From: Litchfieldia stipae
GTDB taxonomy: Bacteria > Bacillota > Bacilli > Bacillales > Bacillaceae_L
Reading direction: 5' to 3'
Assembly (NCBI RefSeq): GCF_014837155.1
Contig: NZ_JACYHA010000001.1
Coordinates: 186,001-250,000 of the forward strand
Length of the DNA stretch: 64,000 nt
Made by a program: the position numbers and the translations under genes
Notes under the pieces: model-generated
What the model saw: the letters and a program-made list of their open reading frames with translations, nothing else
Told to the model about the DNA's origin: nothing
The model's database searches: none
In this document: piece after piece, positions 21,045-30,546 of the stretch
Numbering within the stretch: the first letter of the stretch is position 1
Layout of the letters: each line of letters starts with the position of its first letter

Positions 21045-21830
21045 CTATGAACGTTCATTAAGAAATTGATCTGAGCTTACATTCATCACGTCACTTACAC
21101 TTAAGTGATTGGCTTCTAAATAGTTTCGTACAAGGAAATAGCCCACACAGTAACCCAGCATCTTTGGATACAAACCCAAACCGTATAAAATTCTATGATA
21201 TAGATGATTCTCTTTTTTTATTTTGTAATTAGGTAAGATATATCTATGGTTAAATTTCTCTAATTGTTGATCACTATAATAAGTAGTCCATTTCGCTACT
21301 GCACTTTCACCCAATCTTTCTCGAACAGCATTTTCTGCTAGTCCTTCAAGAATGATTGTATCTAGAAGTCGATAGTCGGTTTCATGTCTTTTATATTTAT
21401 ATAAGCGATATACATGATTATATTCGTGAGTAAATACAGCTTGAACATCTTGTTCACCATTCATATCTGAAAGAAAAAGAAATAATTTATCACTAAAAGC
21501 TATCCCAGATTTCCCATTATATTCTTTTGTTATTTCTCTATTCATGGGGTCTGAAGGTAAGATAAATATGGGGATATTGGGTACAATCCACTCTTTCTTT
21601 AATTTTCGCTCTTCACTCTTAACGATATTCCAGAAATTCTGCTTGATGAATTGATCTATATATTCTTTATCTACTGTGTCTAGCCGATACATGCCATTCA
21701 TCGTTAGAAAGGCTAGTATTTCAGTAGCTGTTACTTTGTCATCATTAAAATATGGTCTGATTTTTTCACACAACTCAATTGGTTCATCAAAATAACTTTC
21801 CAGCCACTCCCGAGTATTAATCAATGACAC
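21045..21830 (-). CDS. yjaZ: YjaZ, DUF2268 putative zinc metallopeptidase
   Basis: 261 residues, same length as Bacillus YjaZ. The zincin signature HEYNH (His135, Glu136, His139, followed by VYRL) supports a metal-dependent peptidase-type fold. No signal peptide, so probably cytoplasmic. It begins with GTG at 21830, 6 bases after AGGGGGG. It sits between fabF and app as in B. subtilis. Substrate unknown. Confidence 0.88.
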   Translation of the reverse strand: MSLINTREWLESYFDEPIELCEKIRPYFNDDKVTATEILAFLTMNGMYRLDTVDKEYIDQFIKQNFWNIVKSEERKLKKEWIVPNIPIFILPSDPMNREITKEYNGKSGIAFSDKLFLFLSDMNGEQDVQAVFTHEYNHVYRLYKYKRHETDYRLLDTIILEGLAENAVRERLGESAVAKWTTYYSDQQLEKFNHRYILPNYKIKKENHLYHRILYGLGLYPKMLGYCVGYFLVRNYLEANHLSVSDVMNVSSDQFLNERS

Positions 21831-21902
21831 GTATTTCCCCCCTCTACTTTTGCTAATTTATACCAAAGTATGCAAACAAACGAAAGAGGTGAAATGAAAA
21901 AA

Positions 21903-21923
21903 AGCACCCGATATACAGGTGCT
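21903..21923 (-). terminator. Terminator of fabF
   Basis: Stem AGCACC / GGTGCT with a nine-base loop, then T7 on the minus strand, 13 bp after the fabF stop. Confidence 0.85.
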
Positions 21924-21935
21924 TTCATATATTTA

Positions 21936-23174
21936 TTATTGATATTTCTTGAAAATAATCGTAGCGTTATGTCCACCAAATCCTAAAGAATTACTTAACG
22001 CAGCGCGAACAGTTTGTTTTCTTGCCTTATTAGGAACATAGTCCAAATCACATTCAGGATCAGGAGTTTCATAATTAATAGTTGGCGGTACAATATCCTC
22101 ATTTATCGCTAGAATGGAGAAGATTGCTTCAACACCACCAGCAGCTCCTAATAAATGTCCTGTCATTGATTTAGTTGAGCTTATTGCTAACTTATTAGCA
22201 TGTTCACCAAATACTTCTTTTATCGCTAATGTTTCAAATTTGTCATTATACTCTGTACTTGTACCATGTGCATTAACATAGTCAATCTCACTAGGATCAA
22301 GACCTGCATCTTCAATCGCTTGTCTCATCGCTCTTACTCCACCTTCACCGTTTGGTGCTGGCATTGTGATATGATACGCATCACCAGTGGCACCATATCC
22401 AACGATTTCAGCATAAATCTTCGCTCCACGAGCTAACGCATGCTCAAGTTCTTCAATGACAAGTATACCTGCACCCTCTCCCATAACAAATCCATCTCTA
22501 TTCTTATCAAATGGACGACTTGCTGTTTTAGGGTCTGGGTTAAATGATAGTGCCTTTGCTGAACAGAAGCCCGCAAATGACATATTCGTTAATGGCGCTT
22601 CAGTTCCTCCGGTAATCATGACATCAGCATCTCCACGCTGAATTACTTTAAATGCGTCTCCGATTGAGTTTGTACCTGTTGCGCATGCTGTAACTGTACA
22701 AGTATTTATTCCCCTTGCTCCTAGCGCAATCGACACTTGCCCTGCTGCCATATCTGGAATCATCATAGGTACATAGAATGGACTTACACGGCGATGTCCT
22801 TTTTCTAAAAAGATTTTATGCTGTTCTTCATGGGTTTCCATCCCACCAATACCTGAACCAATCCAGACACCCACACGTGGAGCAATTTCGTCGGTAATCG
22901 TTAAGTCAGCGTCCTTTACAGCCATGAAAGAGGCAGCTAGAGCATATTGTGTAAAGCGATCCATTCGACGTGCATCTTTTTTCTCCATGAAGTTCTCAGG
23001 ATTGAAATCCTTAAGCTCTGCAGCTACCTTTGCTGGTAATCCTTCAATATTTACTCTTGTTAATGGCCCAATACCAGAAACTCCAGCTAGTGCATTTCTC
23101 CAAGCTGTTTCAGTATCATTTCCAATTGGAGTTAATGCTCCAAGTCCCGTTACTACTACTCTTTTCTTTTCCAA
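21936..23174 (-). CDS. fabF: Beta-ketoacyl-ACP synthase II
   Basis: Condensing enzyme that extends acyl-ACP with malonyl-ACP in fatty acid synthesis. 412 residues with the KAS II catalytic triad: Cys164 in TACATG, His303 in NAHGTST and His340 in [10 protein letters not shown]. It starts with TTG at 23174 ([18 protein letters not shown]) after AGGGG. It follows fabH by 47 bp and is probably cotranscribed from the FapR-controlled promoter. Confidence 0.97.
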   Translation of the reverse strand: MEKKRVVVTGLGALTPIGNDTETAWRNALAGVSGIGPLTRVNIEGLPAKVAAELKDFNPENFMEKKDARRMDRFTQYALAASFMAVKDADLTITDEIAPRVGVWIGSGIGGMETHEEQHKIFLEKGHRRVSPFYVPMMIPDMAAGQVSIALGARGINTCTVTACATGTNSIGDAFKVIQRGDADVMITGGTEAPLTNMSFAGFCSAKALSFNPDPKTASRPFDKNRDGFVMGEGAGILVIEELEHALARGAKIYAEIVGYGATGDAYHITMPAPNGEGGVRAMRQAIEDAGLDPSEIDYVNAHGTSTEYNDKFETLAIKEVFGEHANKLAISSTKSMTGHLLGAAGGVEAIFSILAINEDIVPPTINYETPDPECDLDYVPNKARKQTVRAALSNSLGFGGHNATIIFKKYQ

Positions 23175-23221
23175 GTGAAGTCAGCCCCTATTCTATAATT
23201 AGATTCAAATTCAAATGTAAG

Positions 23222-24154
23222 TTAAAATCCCCATCTTAGAGCAATTGCTCCCCAAGTTAAGCCACCACCAAAGCCTACCATAACAATGACATCATTATCA
23301 TTGATCTTACCTGCTTCAATTTCTTCATATAATGAAAGTGGAATCGATGCAGCCGATGTATTTCCATATTTATGAACTGTTTTTGACATTTTCTCTTCTG
23401 GTAAGTCTAGTCGTTGCCTAGATGCCTCCATAATCCGAATATTTGCTTGATGTGGAATTAAGAAATCCACATCTTCTTTTGACAAACCAGCCTTTTCAAG
23501 CACTCGTACACTTGATTCACCCATTTGTCTGACAGCAAATTTAAATACTTCACGTCCATTCATGATAATATGCTCATCTTGATAGAGGTGTTTACCACCC
23601 GTTCCGTCAGCACCTAATTCAAACGCTAGAATTCCTTTTCCATCAGAAACCTGCCCCATTACAACAGCACCAGCTCCGTCTCCAAATAACACAGCTGTAT
23701 TTCGGTCATCCCAATTTGTAATCTTTGAGAGCTTTTCAACTCCTACAATTAAAACATGTTTATAGCTACCTGTTTCAATGAACTGCTTTGCTGTAGCAAT
23801 ACCATACATGAATCCGGCACATGCTGCACTTATGTCCATTGCCGCCGCTTTAGTTGCTCCTAGCTTTTCTTGTATCATACAAGACACAGTAGGGAATGGT
23901 CGATCTGGAGTTACCGTCGCAACTAGAATCAAATCGATGTCCTCAGGAGAGATTCCTGCTTTTTCAATCGCTTCAGCACTTGCATGAAAAGCCATATCCG
24001 ATGTATTCACATCATCAGATGCGATTCTACGTTCCTCAATTCCAGTCCTAGTTCTAATCCATTCATCAGATGTGTCTACAATCTTTTCTAAATCATGGTT
24101 TGTAACAACTTTTTCAGGAACATAACGTCCAATTCCAATGATTCCAGCATTCAT
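23222..24154 (-). CDS. fabH: Beta-ketoacyl-ACP synthase III
   Basis: Starts fatty acid synthesis by condensing acyl-CoA with malonyl-ACP; in bacilli it accepts branched primers. 310 residues with Cys112 (ISAACAGF), His235 (IPHQANIR) and Asn265 (YGNTSAAS). It corresponds to fabHA by synteny with fabF and yjaZ. AAGGAGAT precedes the ATG. A FapR-type operator lies 53-71 bp upstream. Confidence 0.96.
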   Translation of the reverse strand: MNAGIIGIGRYVPEKVVTNHDLEKIVDTSDEWIRTRTGIEERRIASDDVNTSDMAFHASAEAIEKAGISPEDIDLILVATVTPDRPFPTVSCMIQEKLGATKAAAMDISAACAGFMYGIATAKQFIETGSYKHVLIVGVEKLSKITNWDDRNTAVLFGDGAGAVVMGQVSDGKGILAFELGADGTGGKHLYQDEHIIMNGREVFKFAVRQMGESSVRVLEKAGLSKEDVDFLIPHQANIRIMEASRQRLDLPEEKMSKTVHKYGNTSAASIPLSLYEEIEAGKINDNDVIVMVGFGGGLTWGAIALRWGF

Positions 24155-24206
24155 ATTCGCATCTCCTTAACTATCTATAATCCAAATTAAATTTTTATTA
24201 TCAAAT

Positions 24207-24225
24207 ATTATGACTTGGTACTAAT
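24207..24225. promoter_or_regulatory. FapR operator before fabH
   Basis: On the minus strand the sequence ATTAGTACCAAGTCATAAT is a close match to the FapR inverted repeat (TTAGTACC ... TAA). It directly follows a promoter-like pair, TTGCTA, 17 bp, TAAAAT. FapR represses lipid synthesis genes and is released by malonyl-CoA. Confidence 0.75.
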
Positions 24226-24326
24226 TTTAATCTATTTTATGTATGATAGCAACAATTTGAGAAAAACTCAGTCAAAAATAATATTTATTGCTTAAGAAGG
24301 ATACATGTCTATTCTCTTTTTTTATT

Positions 24327-24355
24327 TTGACATAGATTAATGTAAAAGGTATTTA
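24327..24355 (+). promoter_or_regulatory. Promoter of the small gene at 24381
   Basis: -35 TTGACA (24327-24332), 17-bp spacer, -10 TATTTA (24350-24355). Good fit to a vegetative sigma-A promoter, 26 bp before the TTG start. Confidence 0.55.
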
Positions 24356-24380
24356 TGAAAAAACAAGGGGGTGTTTCATT

Positions 24381-24707
24381 TTGGAGAAAGAGTATAATAC
24401 AAATCAGAATACCGAGCATGAAGATTTAATCGATACACCTGAACAAACTCCTGAGCAAATTAGTACAAATGTTGATCCCTTTACTAGAATGATGTTTGGT
24501 GTCAATCGACCTCAGCGTAATCTTGATAATCAAGTAACAAACGTACCCACAAATGAGTCTACACATGGTACTAGTCAACAAACTGACTTTACTCAATATT
24601 ATTCATTAATGCAGCAGGTAGACGATATAATTGGGTCAGTTGAAAGAATGAAGCCCATGTTGAAGGAAATAACTCCTCTTCTTGATTTCTTTAAAAAATG
24701 GAAGTAA
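24381..24707 (+). CDS. Hypothetical 108-residue protein
   Basis: Starts with TTG at 24381, eight bases after AAGGGGGTG. The N-terminal half (residues 1-65) is polar and Asn/Thr/Gln/Glu-rich, apparently disordered, apart from DPFTRMMFGV (32-41). The C-terminal part (73-106: YYSLMQQVDDIIGSVERMKP and then LDFFKKWK) looks like an amphipathic helix pair. I recall similar small proteins in bacilli with no function. Convergent with comZ and sharing its terminator. Confidence 0.75.
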   Translation: MEKEYNTNQNTEHEDLIDTPEQTPEQISTNVDPFTRMMFGVNRPQRNLDNQVTNVPTNESTHGTSQQTDFTQYYSLMQQVDDIIGSVERMKPMLKEITPLLDFFKKWK

Positions 24708-24740
24708 AAAAGCTATCACATAAAAAGGTGATAGCTTTTT
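24706..24740. terminator. Bidirectional terminator between the hypothetical gene and comZ
   Basis: Stem AAAAAGCTATCAC / GTGATAGCTTTTT around an eight-base loop; T-runs on both strands. Confidence 0.9.
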
Positions 24741-24753
24741 TCTTGTTATTTAC

Positions 24754-24939
24754 TTATTCTCTCTCATTCTTCCCAAGTTCATATGCATCATTCATCACTT
24801 TCGTGAGCAACGACATAAATGGTTGTAATTTATCCATCGTCATTTCTACCCCAAGCTCATCAAGCATTCCTTTTGCTTCAGGCAGATATTTCATCGCTAT
24901 TTGCATAAATTGCATCGATTTATCTTGTTCCAATTTCAA
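24754..24939 (-). CDS. comZ: ComG operon repressor ComZ
   Basis: 61 residues matching B. subtilis ComZ (MQFMQIAMKYLPEAKGML and PFMSLLTKVMNDAYELGK are recognisable). ComZ is known to lower late competence (comG) expression and lies downstream of med. Entirely helical and charged, cytoplasmic. It follows med by 21 bp. Confidence 0.9.
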   Translation of the reverse strand: MKLEQDKSMQFMQIAMKYLPEAKGMLDELGVEMTMDKLQPFMSLLTKVMNDAYELGKNERE

Positions 24940-24960
24940 CTACCTCCTTTACTAACATAG

Positions 24961-25923
24961 CTAATTTGTTTGGTTTGGAAGCAGACCAGTTTCAGAATAA
25001 TGTTTGATGTATGCCTCAATCTCTGATTGAAAGGCCTCATCTACATTCGAACTGTAGTCTCCCATTGAAATGACACCATCTTGAAAATCAAAATAGAGAT
25101 TTCCTGATTCTAATTCTCCCTTGTTGAATCGTTCAGCCACTAATTCATAGAGAACATCTACATGTTGCACTGTACTAGATAAGACTGTGCCCTCTCCCAA
25201 ATCCGACTGGTCTGACACAAAGCCAATGGCATAAAGCCCATGCTCTCTAAGTTTTTCGATTACCGGAACATTATACCCATCTCCTGCTGGATATACTACA
25301 TCAACGCCTGATTCAATCATATCATCTAAAAGTATAAGTGCTTTTTCCTTATCGTCCCAGCTTTCAACAAAGTTAATTTTCACATGAACATCATCATTTT
25401 GAAAAGCAGCACCCTCAAAAAAACCATTAACCTCTGGCTGCCATTCATATGCCGCTAATACCCCTATATTCAGAGTCTTTGTCATTTCTCCAGCAACCAT
25501 TCCTCCGAAAAAGCCCATAGCATGCGCTTCAAAATTTAGAGAAGTCGTATTATCTCTTTTTGCCTCACCGTTAAATGAAATAAACTGAACATCTGGATAG
25601 TCTCTTGAAATTTGATTGAAATACTCTGCATATTCATTCCCATGACCAAAAATTAAATTAACATCCTTTTGAACAAACTCTTCCACTACTTCTTTCGTTG
25701 CTTCTAACGAATTAATTCCTTCTTTATAAAAAATATCTAATTGAAATTTTGATTGAATCTTAAGTAATCCTTCATATCCTTTAGTAGCCCACACTTGATC
25801 ATTGATCGTGTCAGGTACGAGCATTCCTACTTTTTGAAGCTTTCCTGAAGAAATGGATTGACCACAAGCAGCTAAAATAAATAATTGTATAATAACTAAA
25901 CTCATTAAAAACAGCCTGTACAT
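24961..25923 (-). CDS. med: Med, BMP-family lipoprotein-like competence regulator
   Basis: 320 residues from the ATG at 25923, which has AAAGGAG eight bases upstream; a longer frame from 25944 lacks a site. The N-terminus MYRLFLMSLVIIQLFILAAC is a lipoprotein signal with the Cys at residue 20. The rest is a basic-membrane-protein (BMP/PBP1) binding fold (DTINDQVWATKGYEGLL, NLIFGHGNEYAEYFN). In B. subtilis Med promotes comK expression; the biochemical role is unclear. Operon with comZ. Confidence 0.87.
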   Translation of the reverse strand: MYRLFLMSLVIIQLFILAACGQSISSGKLQKVGMLVPDTINDQVWATKGYEGLLKIQSKFQLDIFYKEGINSLEATKEVVEEFVQKDVNLIFGHGNEYAEYFNQISRDYPDVQFISFNGEAKRDNTTSLNFEAHAMGFFGGMVAGEMTKTLNIGVLAAYEWQPEVNGFFEGAAFQNDDVHVKINFVESWDDKEKALILLDDMIESGVDVVYPAGDGYNVPVIEKLREHGLYAIGFVSDQSDLGEGTVLSSTVQHVDVLYELVAERFNKGELESGNLYFDFQDGVISMGDYSSNVDEAFQSEIEAYIKHYSETGLLPNQTN

Positions 25924-26032
25924 GTTTTCAACTCCTTTCTTCATAAGGATATTTCCCTATTTTTTATACATTATGAACCTATTTTATTCTACATTGGCAA
26001 TCTATGAAAGTAAAAGAAAAAATGCAAAATGA

Positions 26033-26839
26033 TTAATTTATGAAGTTATTTAACCATTTTGCATGTTCATATTGTTTTTTTATTCCTTCTTCTAATGATA
26101 TTTTACCCTTAATTTTAACTTCAGTAAAAAGGGTGTTTTCTTGTTCAAAGTGTTCATCTTCCTGATTCATCTCTAGTCGTTCAAATTTATCTTGTAATAT
26201 CAACTTCAACCCCTTAGTCCAATGCCCTTCTTCGCTGTTCGTGAGGTTCGCCATTACAGGCGGTTCTGATTCTTTGGTCAGTTGAATAATCCCTTCCACT
26301 GCATCATCTATATATAATAGATTTCTTGCAAAATCTTTCGCACAAATGGTGAATTCTTTATTATTCATTTCCGCCATAATCGCTCGCTGAAAACATGCTT
26401 CATTGGGTTGCCATGGCCCATATATCATTGGAAGGTTAATTAAATATGAATGAAAGGAGCAATCATTGATATAGTCTATTAGTTTATTATTTTTTATCTG
26501 ATGGGACGTGAGGATGACTAATTTACTTCCCGAACGTTCGCAGAATTGAATAACATTTCCTAATTCTTCTTGTCCCTCTTTAGCTGTATCATTCATTTCA
26601 AGTAATGAAATGAATGATACGTCCGTTTCTGTTGAAATGTGGTTATATCTATCTTCCTCCTGTATATCTATAAACTGAAAGTTTGAATTTCGACCAATTC
26701 GCAACATCTTCTCTTCTTTTTGACTGTTTTCTTTTGGATAAAGATCCACTGCATATACAAATACACCTTCATCCAGCAAACGACAGCATAACCCATAGCC
26801 TACAAAACCTAAAGCTCCGATGACGACTGCTTTCTTCAT
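26033..26839 (-). CDS. NAD(P)-binding epimerase-like protein (YjaV-like)
   Basis: 268 residues from the ATG at 26839, 6 bases after GGGGAG. The Rossmann motif GALGFVGYG (residues 7-15) and an extended SDR/NAD-epimerase layout (NLPMIYGPWQPNE, like the family YGP loop) are clear. The SDR catalytic YxxxK pair is not evident: FHSYLINLPM has Tyr but no Lys four residues on, so catalysis may be altered. Position corresponds to B. subtilis yjaV. Function unknown. Confidence 0.7.
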   Translation of the reverse strand: MKKAVVIGALGFVGYGLCCRLLDEGVFVYAVDLYPKENSQKEEKMLRIGRNSNFQFIDIQEEDRYNHISTETDVSFISLLEMNDTAKEGQEELGNVIQFCERSGSKLVILTSHQIKNNKLIDYINDCSFHSYLINLPMIYGPWQPNEACFQRAIMAEMNNKEFTICAKDFARNLLYIDDAVEGIIQLTKESEPPVMANLTNSEEGHWTKGLKLILQDKFERLEMNQEDEHFEQENTLFTEVKIKGKISLEEGIKKQYEHAKWLNNFIN

Positions 26840-26938
26840 ACACATCTCCCCAGTAACTCTTAGATACTGTATGTTATGCATGAGTTCATAATAATAGTCC
26901 CTAAGTTACTGAGCAGATACGCTAGCAAGTAAGGACTA

Positions 26939-27673
26939 TTATAAGTTTTTTTCATATTCTTGATAAAACTTGCAAATTGATTGGCCAATACTAAAGCGTT
27001 TATCAGCTAAATAGTAAGTGAGTGAAATGGGAGATTTATTTTCTTCTCTATATTCTTCGTAGGTTCGACTATGTTTTTCGGGTCTATATAAGAAATTAGT
27101 TGTTGTTTGCCAAATCTTTACTGGATATTTTAACGACATCTCAATGCTTGGTAATTTGCGTTCTATTTCTTCCTTGCTTATAGATTCATCAAACCCATAT
27201 GCGCTCCGCAACTCTTTGACTAAGTTCTTATAAAAGAATTTATGCTCTTTTTCATCTTCTAAGTGCTGCTTCATACTAATACAAGGATTCATCATCACAA
27301 CAGATCTAATATGCTCAAGCCTATCATTCATTAATTGTAAGGCTACAAGTGATCCCATACCCTCAGCCAAAATATGAATTCGTTTATTTAAAATCTCGGT
27401 TTTAACGATAATATGATATAACCTAAGTGCAAGTGAAACTGCCCGACCACTACCCCAATGTTTCCCATATAGATTTGAATAAAAGACAGTATATCCTTGA
27501 TCAAGTAGATACTCTATTAATTGAAGCCGTCCCAAATTTTGAACCCAAAAGCTACTGTTTTCTTCGACAAAATGGTTTTTATCTCCAATGACAAACACGG
27601 CAAATCCATTTGGTTTGTTTGGAAGATGGACCACACACCACTCTCCATCTAACTGAAAAAAGCGAGAATTCAT
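26939..27673 (-). CDS. Alpha/beta-hydrolase-like protein (YjaU-like), nucleophile replaced
   Basis: 244 residues. The nucleophile elbow of hydrolases (G-x-S-x-G) appears as AEGMG (103-107), with Gly at the Ser position, preceded by a beta strand (RIHIL) and followed by a helix, as in the fold. So the protein is probably non-hydrolytic or uses other residues. Location next to the yjaV-like gene matches B. subtilis yjaU. Both are minus-strand, 99 bp apart. Confidence 0.65.
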   Translation of the reverse strand: MNSRFFQLDGEWCVVHLPNKPNGFAVFVIGDKNHFVEENSSFWVQNLGRLQLIEYLLDQGYTVFYSNLYGKHWGSGRAVSLALRLYHIIVKTEILNKRIHILAEGMGSLVALQLMNDRLEHIRSVVMMNPCISMKQHLEDEKEHKFFYKNLVKELRSAYGFDESISKEEIERKLPSIEMSLKYPVKIWQTTTNFLYRPEKHSRTYEEYREENKSPISLTYYLADKRFSIGQSICKFYQEYEKNL

Positions 27674-27877
27674 ATATAGTTCCTCCCTCTCCTCAAAAAA
27701 GCTACTTACAACATATAATATGTTTCATGATTTAATCTGAAAGGGGGAATGCCTATAAATAAGGAAAGTGGACACTAATCTTCGGTGAAATAAGAAAAAA
27801 CCGTTTGTAATAGAAAGCCTATAATGATAAAATATAGTTATTATTATGGCAAAATGTGTGTAATTGAGGTGAAATGT

Positions 27878-28060
27878 ATGCGTTATTTTTGGACTTTTTT
27901 CTGGACATTCCTATTAGTACAAATGGTATCTTATGTAACATCTTCTATGCAGGGAGCACCATTTGATTTCAAGTTGTCAGCAACGATTGCGATTGTAGCA
28001 ACGGTATTTATCTTCATTATTACTGCAGTAATGCCAAGTGAACCAGTAGAAAAACATTAA
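27878..28060 (+). CDS. yjzD: YjzD, DUF2929 small membrane protein
   Basis: 60 residues from the ATG at 27878 (MRYFWTFFWTFLLVQMVSYV), which follows GAGGTG by seven bases; a longer frame from 27824 lacks a ribosome site. Two membrane helices, about 5-22 and 32-51, with a short C-terminal tail. Recognised by sequence and by its place beside yjzC. Function unknown. Confidence 0.82.
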   Translation: MRYFWTFFWTFLLVQMVSYVTSSMQGAPFDFKLSATIAIVATVFIFIITAVMPSEPVEKH

Positions 28061-28070
28061 GACTTACATA

Positions 28071-28102
28071 AAGGCTGTCCCACTAAATTGGGACAGCCTT
28101 TT
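28071..28102. terminator. Bidirectional terminator between yjzD and yjzC
   Basis: Stem AAGGCTGTCCCA / TGGGACAGCCTT with a T-run on the plus strand; the minus strand also has several Ts. Confidence 0.88.
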
Positions 28103-28125
28103 TCACTACTATTAATAGAAATTTA

Positions 28126-28317
28126 TTAGTCACTATCACGCGGTTTTGTTTGATATGACCACTTTCGTTCATGATTTGAATTTTCCGGAAACGGATCTCC
28201 CGCTTTTAATTTAATACGCTTTGGTTGTTGCACAGGATCCCCTGTATCACCGATTTCAACATAAATTCCATTGTTAGGTGCCTTCTGACCAGCTCTAAAC
28301 TGATGACTTTGTCCCAT
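28126..28317 (-). CDS. yjzC: YjzC family protein
   Basis: 63 residues, starting MGQSHQFRAGQKAPNNGIYV, then EIGDTGDPVQQPKRIKLKAG. Short, Gly/Pro/Lys-rich and soluble, as in the YjzC family of bacilli. Function unknown. An AAGGAGGG-type site precedes the ATG. Confidence 0.88.
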   Translation of the reverse strand: MGQSHQFRAGQKAPNNGIYVEIGDTGDPVQQPKRIKLKAGDPFPENSNHERKWSYQTKPRDSD

Positions 28318-28542
28318 TAAATTCCCTCCTTAGGAAGCTTTTTTGAACGTTATTACTATTCCCAGGTCATCCACTAAATACCCGAAACAGTCGTCATTTT
28401 TTGTGGTCAGTCTCATATCTTTTATTTTCTTGAATAGATTGTTAGAAAAAGGCAGGTTGTCTTAAATAACCTTTACACAATTAAAGGAATATAGTTAAAT
28501 GAAATAAGTATGTATAACAAATTTGGAGGATTATGTAACGAT

Positions 28543-29358
28543 ATGGACAAATTATTTGAAATTCTTAAGTATCTTTTCTTAGGCTTGTTTCAAGGCTTCA
28601 CTGAACCAATTCCAATCTCATCAAGTGGACATCTTGTACTTGCCCAACATTTTTTAGGAATTGAAATTGAAGGTATGAGCTTTGAGCTTTTCGTAAATAC
28701 CGCTTCCTTGATCGCTGTATTATTAGTCTACCGTCAAGATTTAAGCCGGTTAGCTTTCAATGGAATTAGATATATTTCAACTCGTGAGGAAAAATCAAAA
28801 GCTGATTTTCGTTTTATCATCTATCTAATTATTGCTACGATCCCTGCTGGAATCATCGGTGTCCTATTTGATGATGTGATTGCTGGTATCTTTAAGGAAG
28901 GTACGCAATTAATTGGTATTACATTAATTGTCACTGGTATTGCACTATGGTTCATTCGTAATTTACGTGGACGTAAGAATGATGCACAATTAACATTAAA
29001 AGATGCAATCATTATCGGTTTAGCGCAGGCTGTTGCTCTTATTCCTGGTATTAGCCGCTCAGGGGCGACAATTGTTGCTGCTATGGGATTAGGAATGAAG
29101 CAAGAAACGGCATTAAGATTTTCATTCCTGTTGTTTATTCCGATAAGCTTCGGTGGAATGATTCTAAGCTTTTCAGATATTATCAGCGATCCTAATTTCA
29201 GTTCACTATTTATCCCTTATGCTGTTGCATTTATTGGGTCATTAGTTGCCTCTTACTATTCATTAAAATGGTTTATGGGGATTATGGCTCGTGGTAATTT
29301 GAAGTATTTCGCCTTCTATTGCTTTATTGCAGGAGCACTAGCTATTATTTTTGGTTAA
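28543..29358 (+). CDS. uppP: Undecaprenyl-diphosphatase (BacA/UppP type)
   Basis: Integral membrane phosphatase that recycles undecaprenyl diphosphate for cell-wall synthesis and gives bacitracin tolerance. 271 residues from the ATG at 28543 ([14 protein letters not shown]). GGAGG is 13 bases upstream, a little far; the in-frame ATG at 28510 has no site. Catalytic signature regions are [14 protein letters not shown] (near 19-32) and PGISRSGAT (near 170). About eight membrane helices. Confidence 0.92.
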   Translation: MDKLFEILKYLFLGLFQGFTEPIPISSSGHLVLAQHFLGIEIEGMSFELFVNTASLIAVLLVYRQDLSRLAFNGIRYISTREEKSKADFRFIIYLIIATIPAGIIGVLFDDVIAGIFKEGTQLIGITLIVTGIALWFIRNLRGRKNDAQLTLKDAIIIGLAQAVALIPGISRSGATIVAAMGLGMKQETALRFSFLLFIPISFGGMILSFSDIISDPNFSSLFIPYAVAFIGSLVASYYSLKWFMGIMARGNLKYFAFYCFIAGALAIIFG

Positions 29359-29360
29359 GA

Positions 29361-29588
29361 AAAGAGGTGCCAGACATTTTAGGTGAAGGCTGTTTTCGTA
29401 TATATTGTTGCTTTTGATACCGCAGCCTGAATACACTCCGCGTCCTGTGGGAGCCTACTAGTCCCACGGGAGTCTCCGTGTATTCAGTCTGCTAGAAATC
29501 TATTCTCAATTAATTCACCTCAAAAAACAACAAACTCTGAGAAAACAGCCTAGGTGAATGATCCACCTAGTGCCTGGCACCTTCTTTT
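29361..29588. terminator. Convergent uppP/argF terminator split by an inserted element
   Basis: Left arm gaggtgccag ... aggtg (29364-29385) and right arm cacct ... gcctggcacc (29564-29581) are complementary and end in a T-run (cttctttt). Removing 29388-29558 (element plus one target copy) restores a compact hairpin between the convergent genes. The argF stop lies within the right edge. Confidence 0.75.
29388..29550. mobile_element. MITE-like hairpin element, copy C, with 8-bp target duplication
   Basis: A 163-bp element with termini GGCTGTTTTC (29388-29397) and GAAAACAGCC (29541-29550), flanked by perfect direct repeats taggtgaa (29380-29387 and 29551-29558). Opposite orientation to copy B. 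The interior arms gcagcctgaatacac and gtgtattcagtctgc pair, and cctgtggga pairs with tcccacggg, so the element folds as one long hairpin. No coding capacity; a transposase elsewhere must have moved it. Confidence 0.9.
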
Positions 29589-30546
29589 ATGCTAAGATCG
29601 CCTGTAATAATGCTTTTTGGACATGCATCCGATTTCCTGCTTGCTGGAAGATGACCGAATTGGGCCCATCTATCACGGCTTCAGTTACTTCTTCCCCTCG
29701 ATGTGCAGGAAGGCAATGTAAGAAGCTATAGTCTTCCTTAGCACCACTAACTAACTCCTGATTCACTTGAAAATCTGAGAAAGCTTGAATTCGTTCTTGT
29801 TGCTCACTTTCTTGCCCCATACTTGCCCATACATCTGTATAGATGACATCAGCATCTTTTACTGCTTCACTTGGTTCATGACTAATAATAATCTTTGCGT
29901 TCGTTTGCTCTGCAAATTTCTTTGCCATTTTAACAATATATTCCTTAGGTTGATACCCTTTAGGACATGCAATTGTGCAATCCATTCCAACCTTTGCTGC
30001 AGCAATCATAAGAGAGTGGGCGACATTATTGCCATCTCCTACATACACTAACTTTAATCCAGTTAGCTTTTTCTTTATTTCATAAATCGTTAATAAATCA
30101 GCAAGTGCTTGACATGGATGAAAATCCTCAGTTAAGCCATTGACAACTGGGATAGTTGCAAACTTAGCCAACTCTTCAATTTTTTCATGCTCAAATGTAC
30201 GAATCATGATTGCATCAACATATTCAGAAAGCACTTGCGCCGTATCAGCGATTGTTTCTCCACGCCCCAATTGCAAATCATTACTACTGAGAAAAATCGC
30301 ATTCCCTCCTAATTGCATCATACCCGCTTCAAAAGAAACACGAGTACGTGTTGATGGTTTCTCAAAAATCATCGCCAAAGTTTTTCCTTTTAAGTCAGTT
30401 ATTTCAATTCCATTTTTATGTTTTCCCTTTAAATCTACAGCTAATTCAATAATTGAAAGGATCTCATCCTGCGTATAGTCGGCTAAGGTTAGTAAGTCTT
30501 TTCCTTTGATATTTAATTTATTTTTCAGATTATAAACTACTGACAT
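29587..30546 (-). CDS. argF: Ornithine carbamoyltransferase
   Basis: Makes citrulline from ornithine and carbamoyl phosphate. 319 residues from the ATG at 30546, which overlaps the carB stop as TAATG; a longer frame would run into carB. Carbamoyl-phosphate motif STRT (65-68), HPCQ and HCLP motifs are all present. Last gene of the argCJBD-carAB-argF operon. Confidence 0.97.
   Translation of the reverse strand: MSVVYNLKNKLNIKGKDLLTLADYTQDEILSIIELAVDLKGKHKNGIEITDLKGKTLAMIFEKPSTRTRVSFEAGMMQLGGNAIFLSSNDLQLGRGETIADTAQVLSEYVDAIMIRTFEHEKIEELAKFATIPVVNGLTEDFHPCQALADLLTIYEIKKKLTGLKLVYVGDGNNVAHSLMIAAAKVGMDCTIACPKGYQPKEYIVKMAKKFAEQTNAKIIISHEPSEAVKDADVIYTDVWASMGQESEQQERIQAFSDFQVNQELVSGAKEDYSFLHCLPAHRGEEVTEAVIDGPNSVIFQQAGNRMHVQKALLQAILA

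Noticed and set aside
26884-26943. Terminator between yjaU-like and yjaV-like genes
   Set aside because: TAATAGTCC and GGACTATTA arms are complementary but far apart, and no T-run follows on the minus strand, where it would be needed.
28510-28542. Extended N-terminus of UppP
   Set aside because: The in-frame ATG at 28510 has no ribosome site; the next ATG begins at a typical membrane-helix start.
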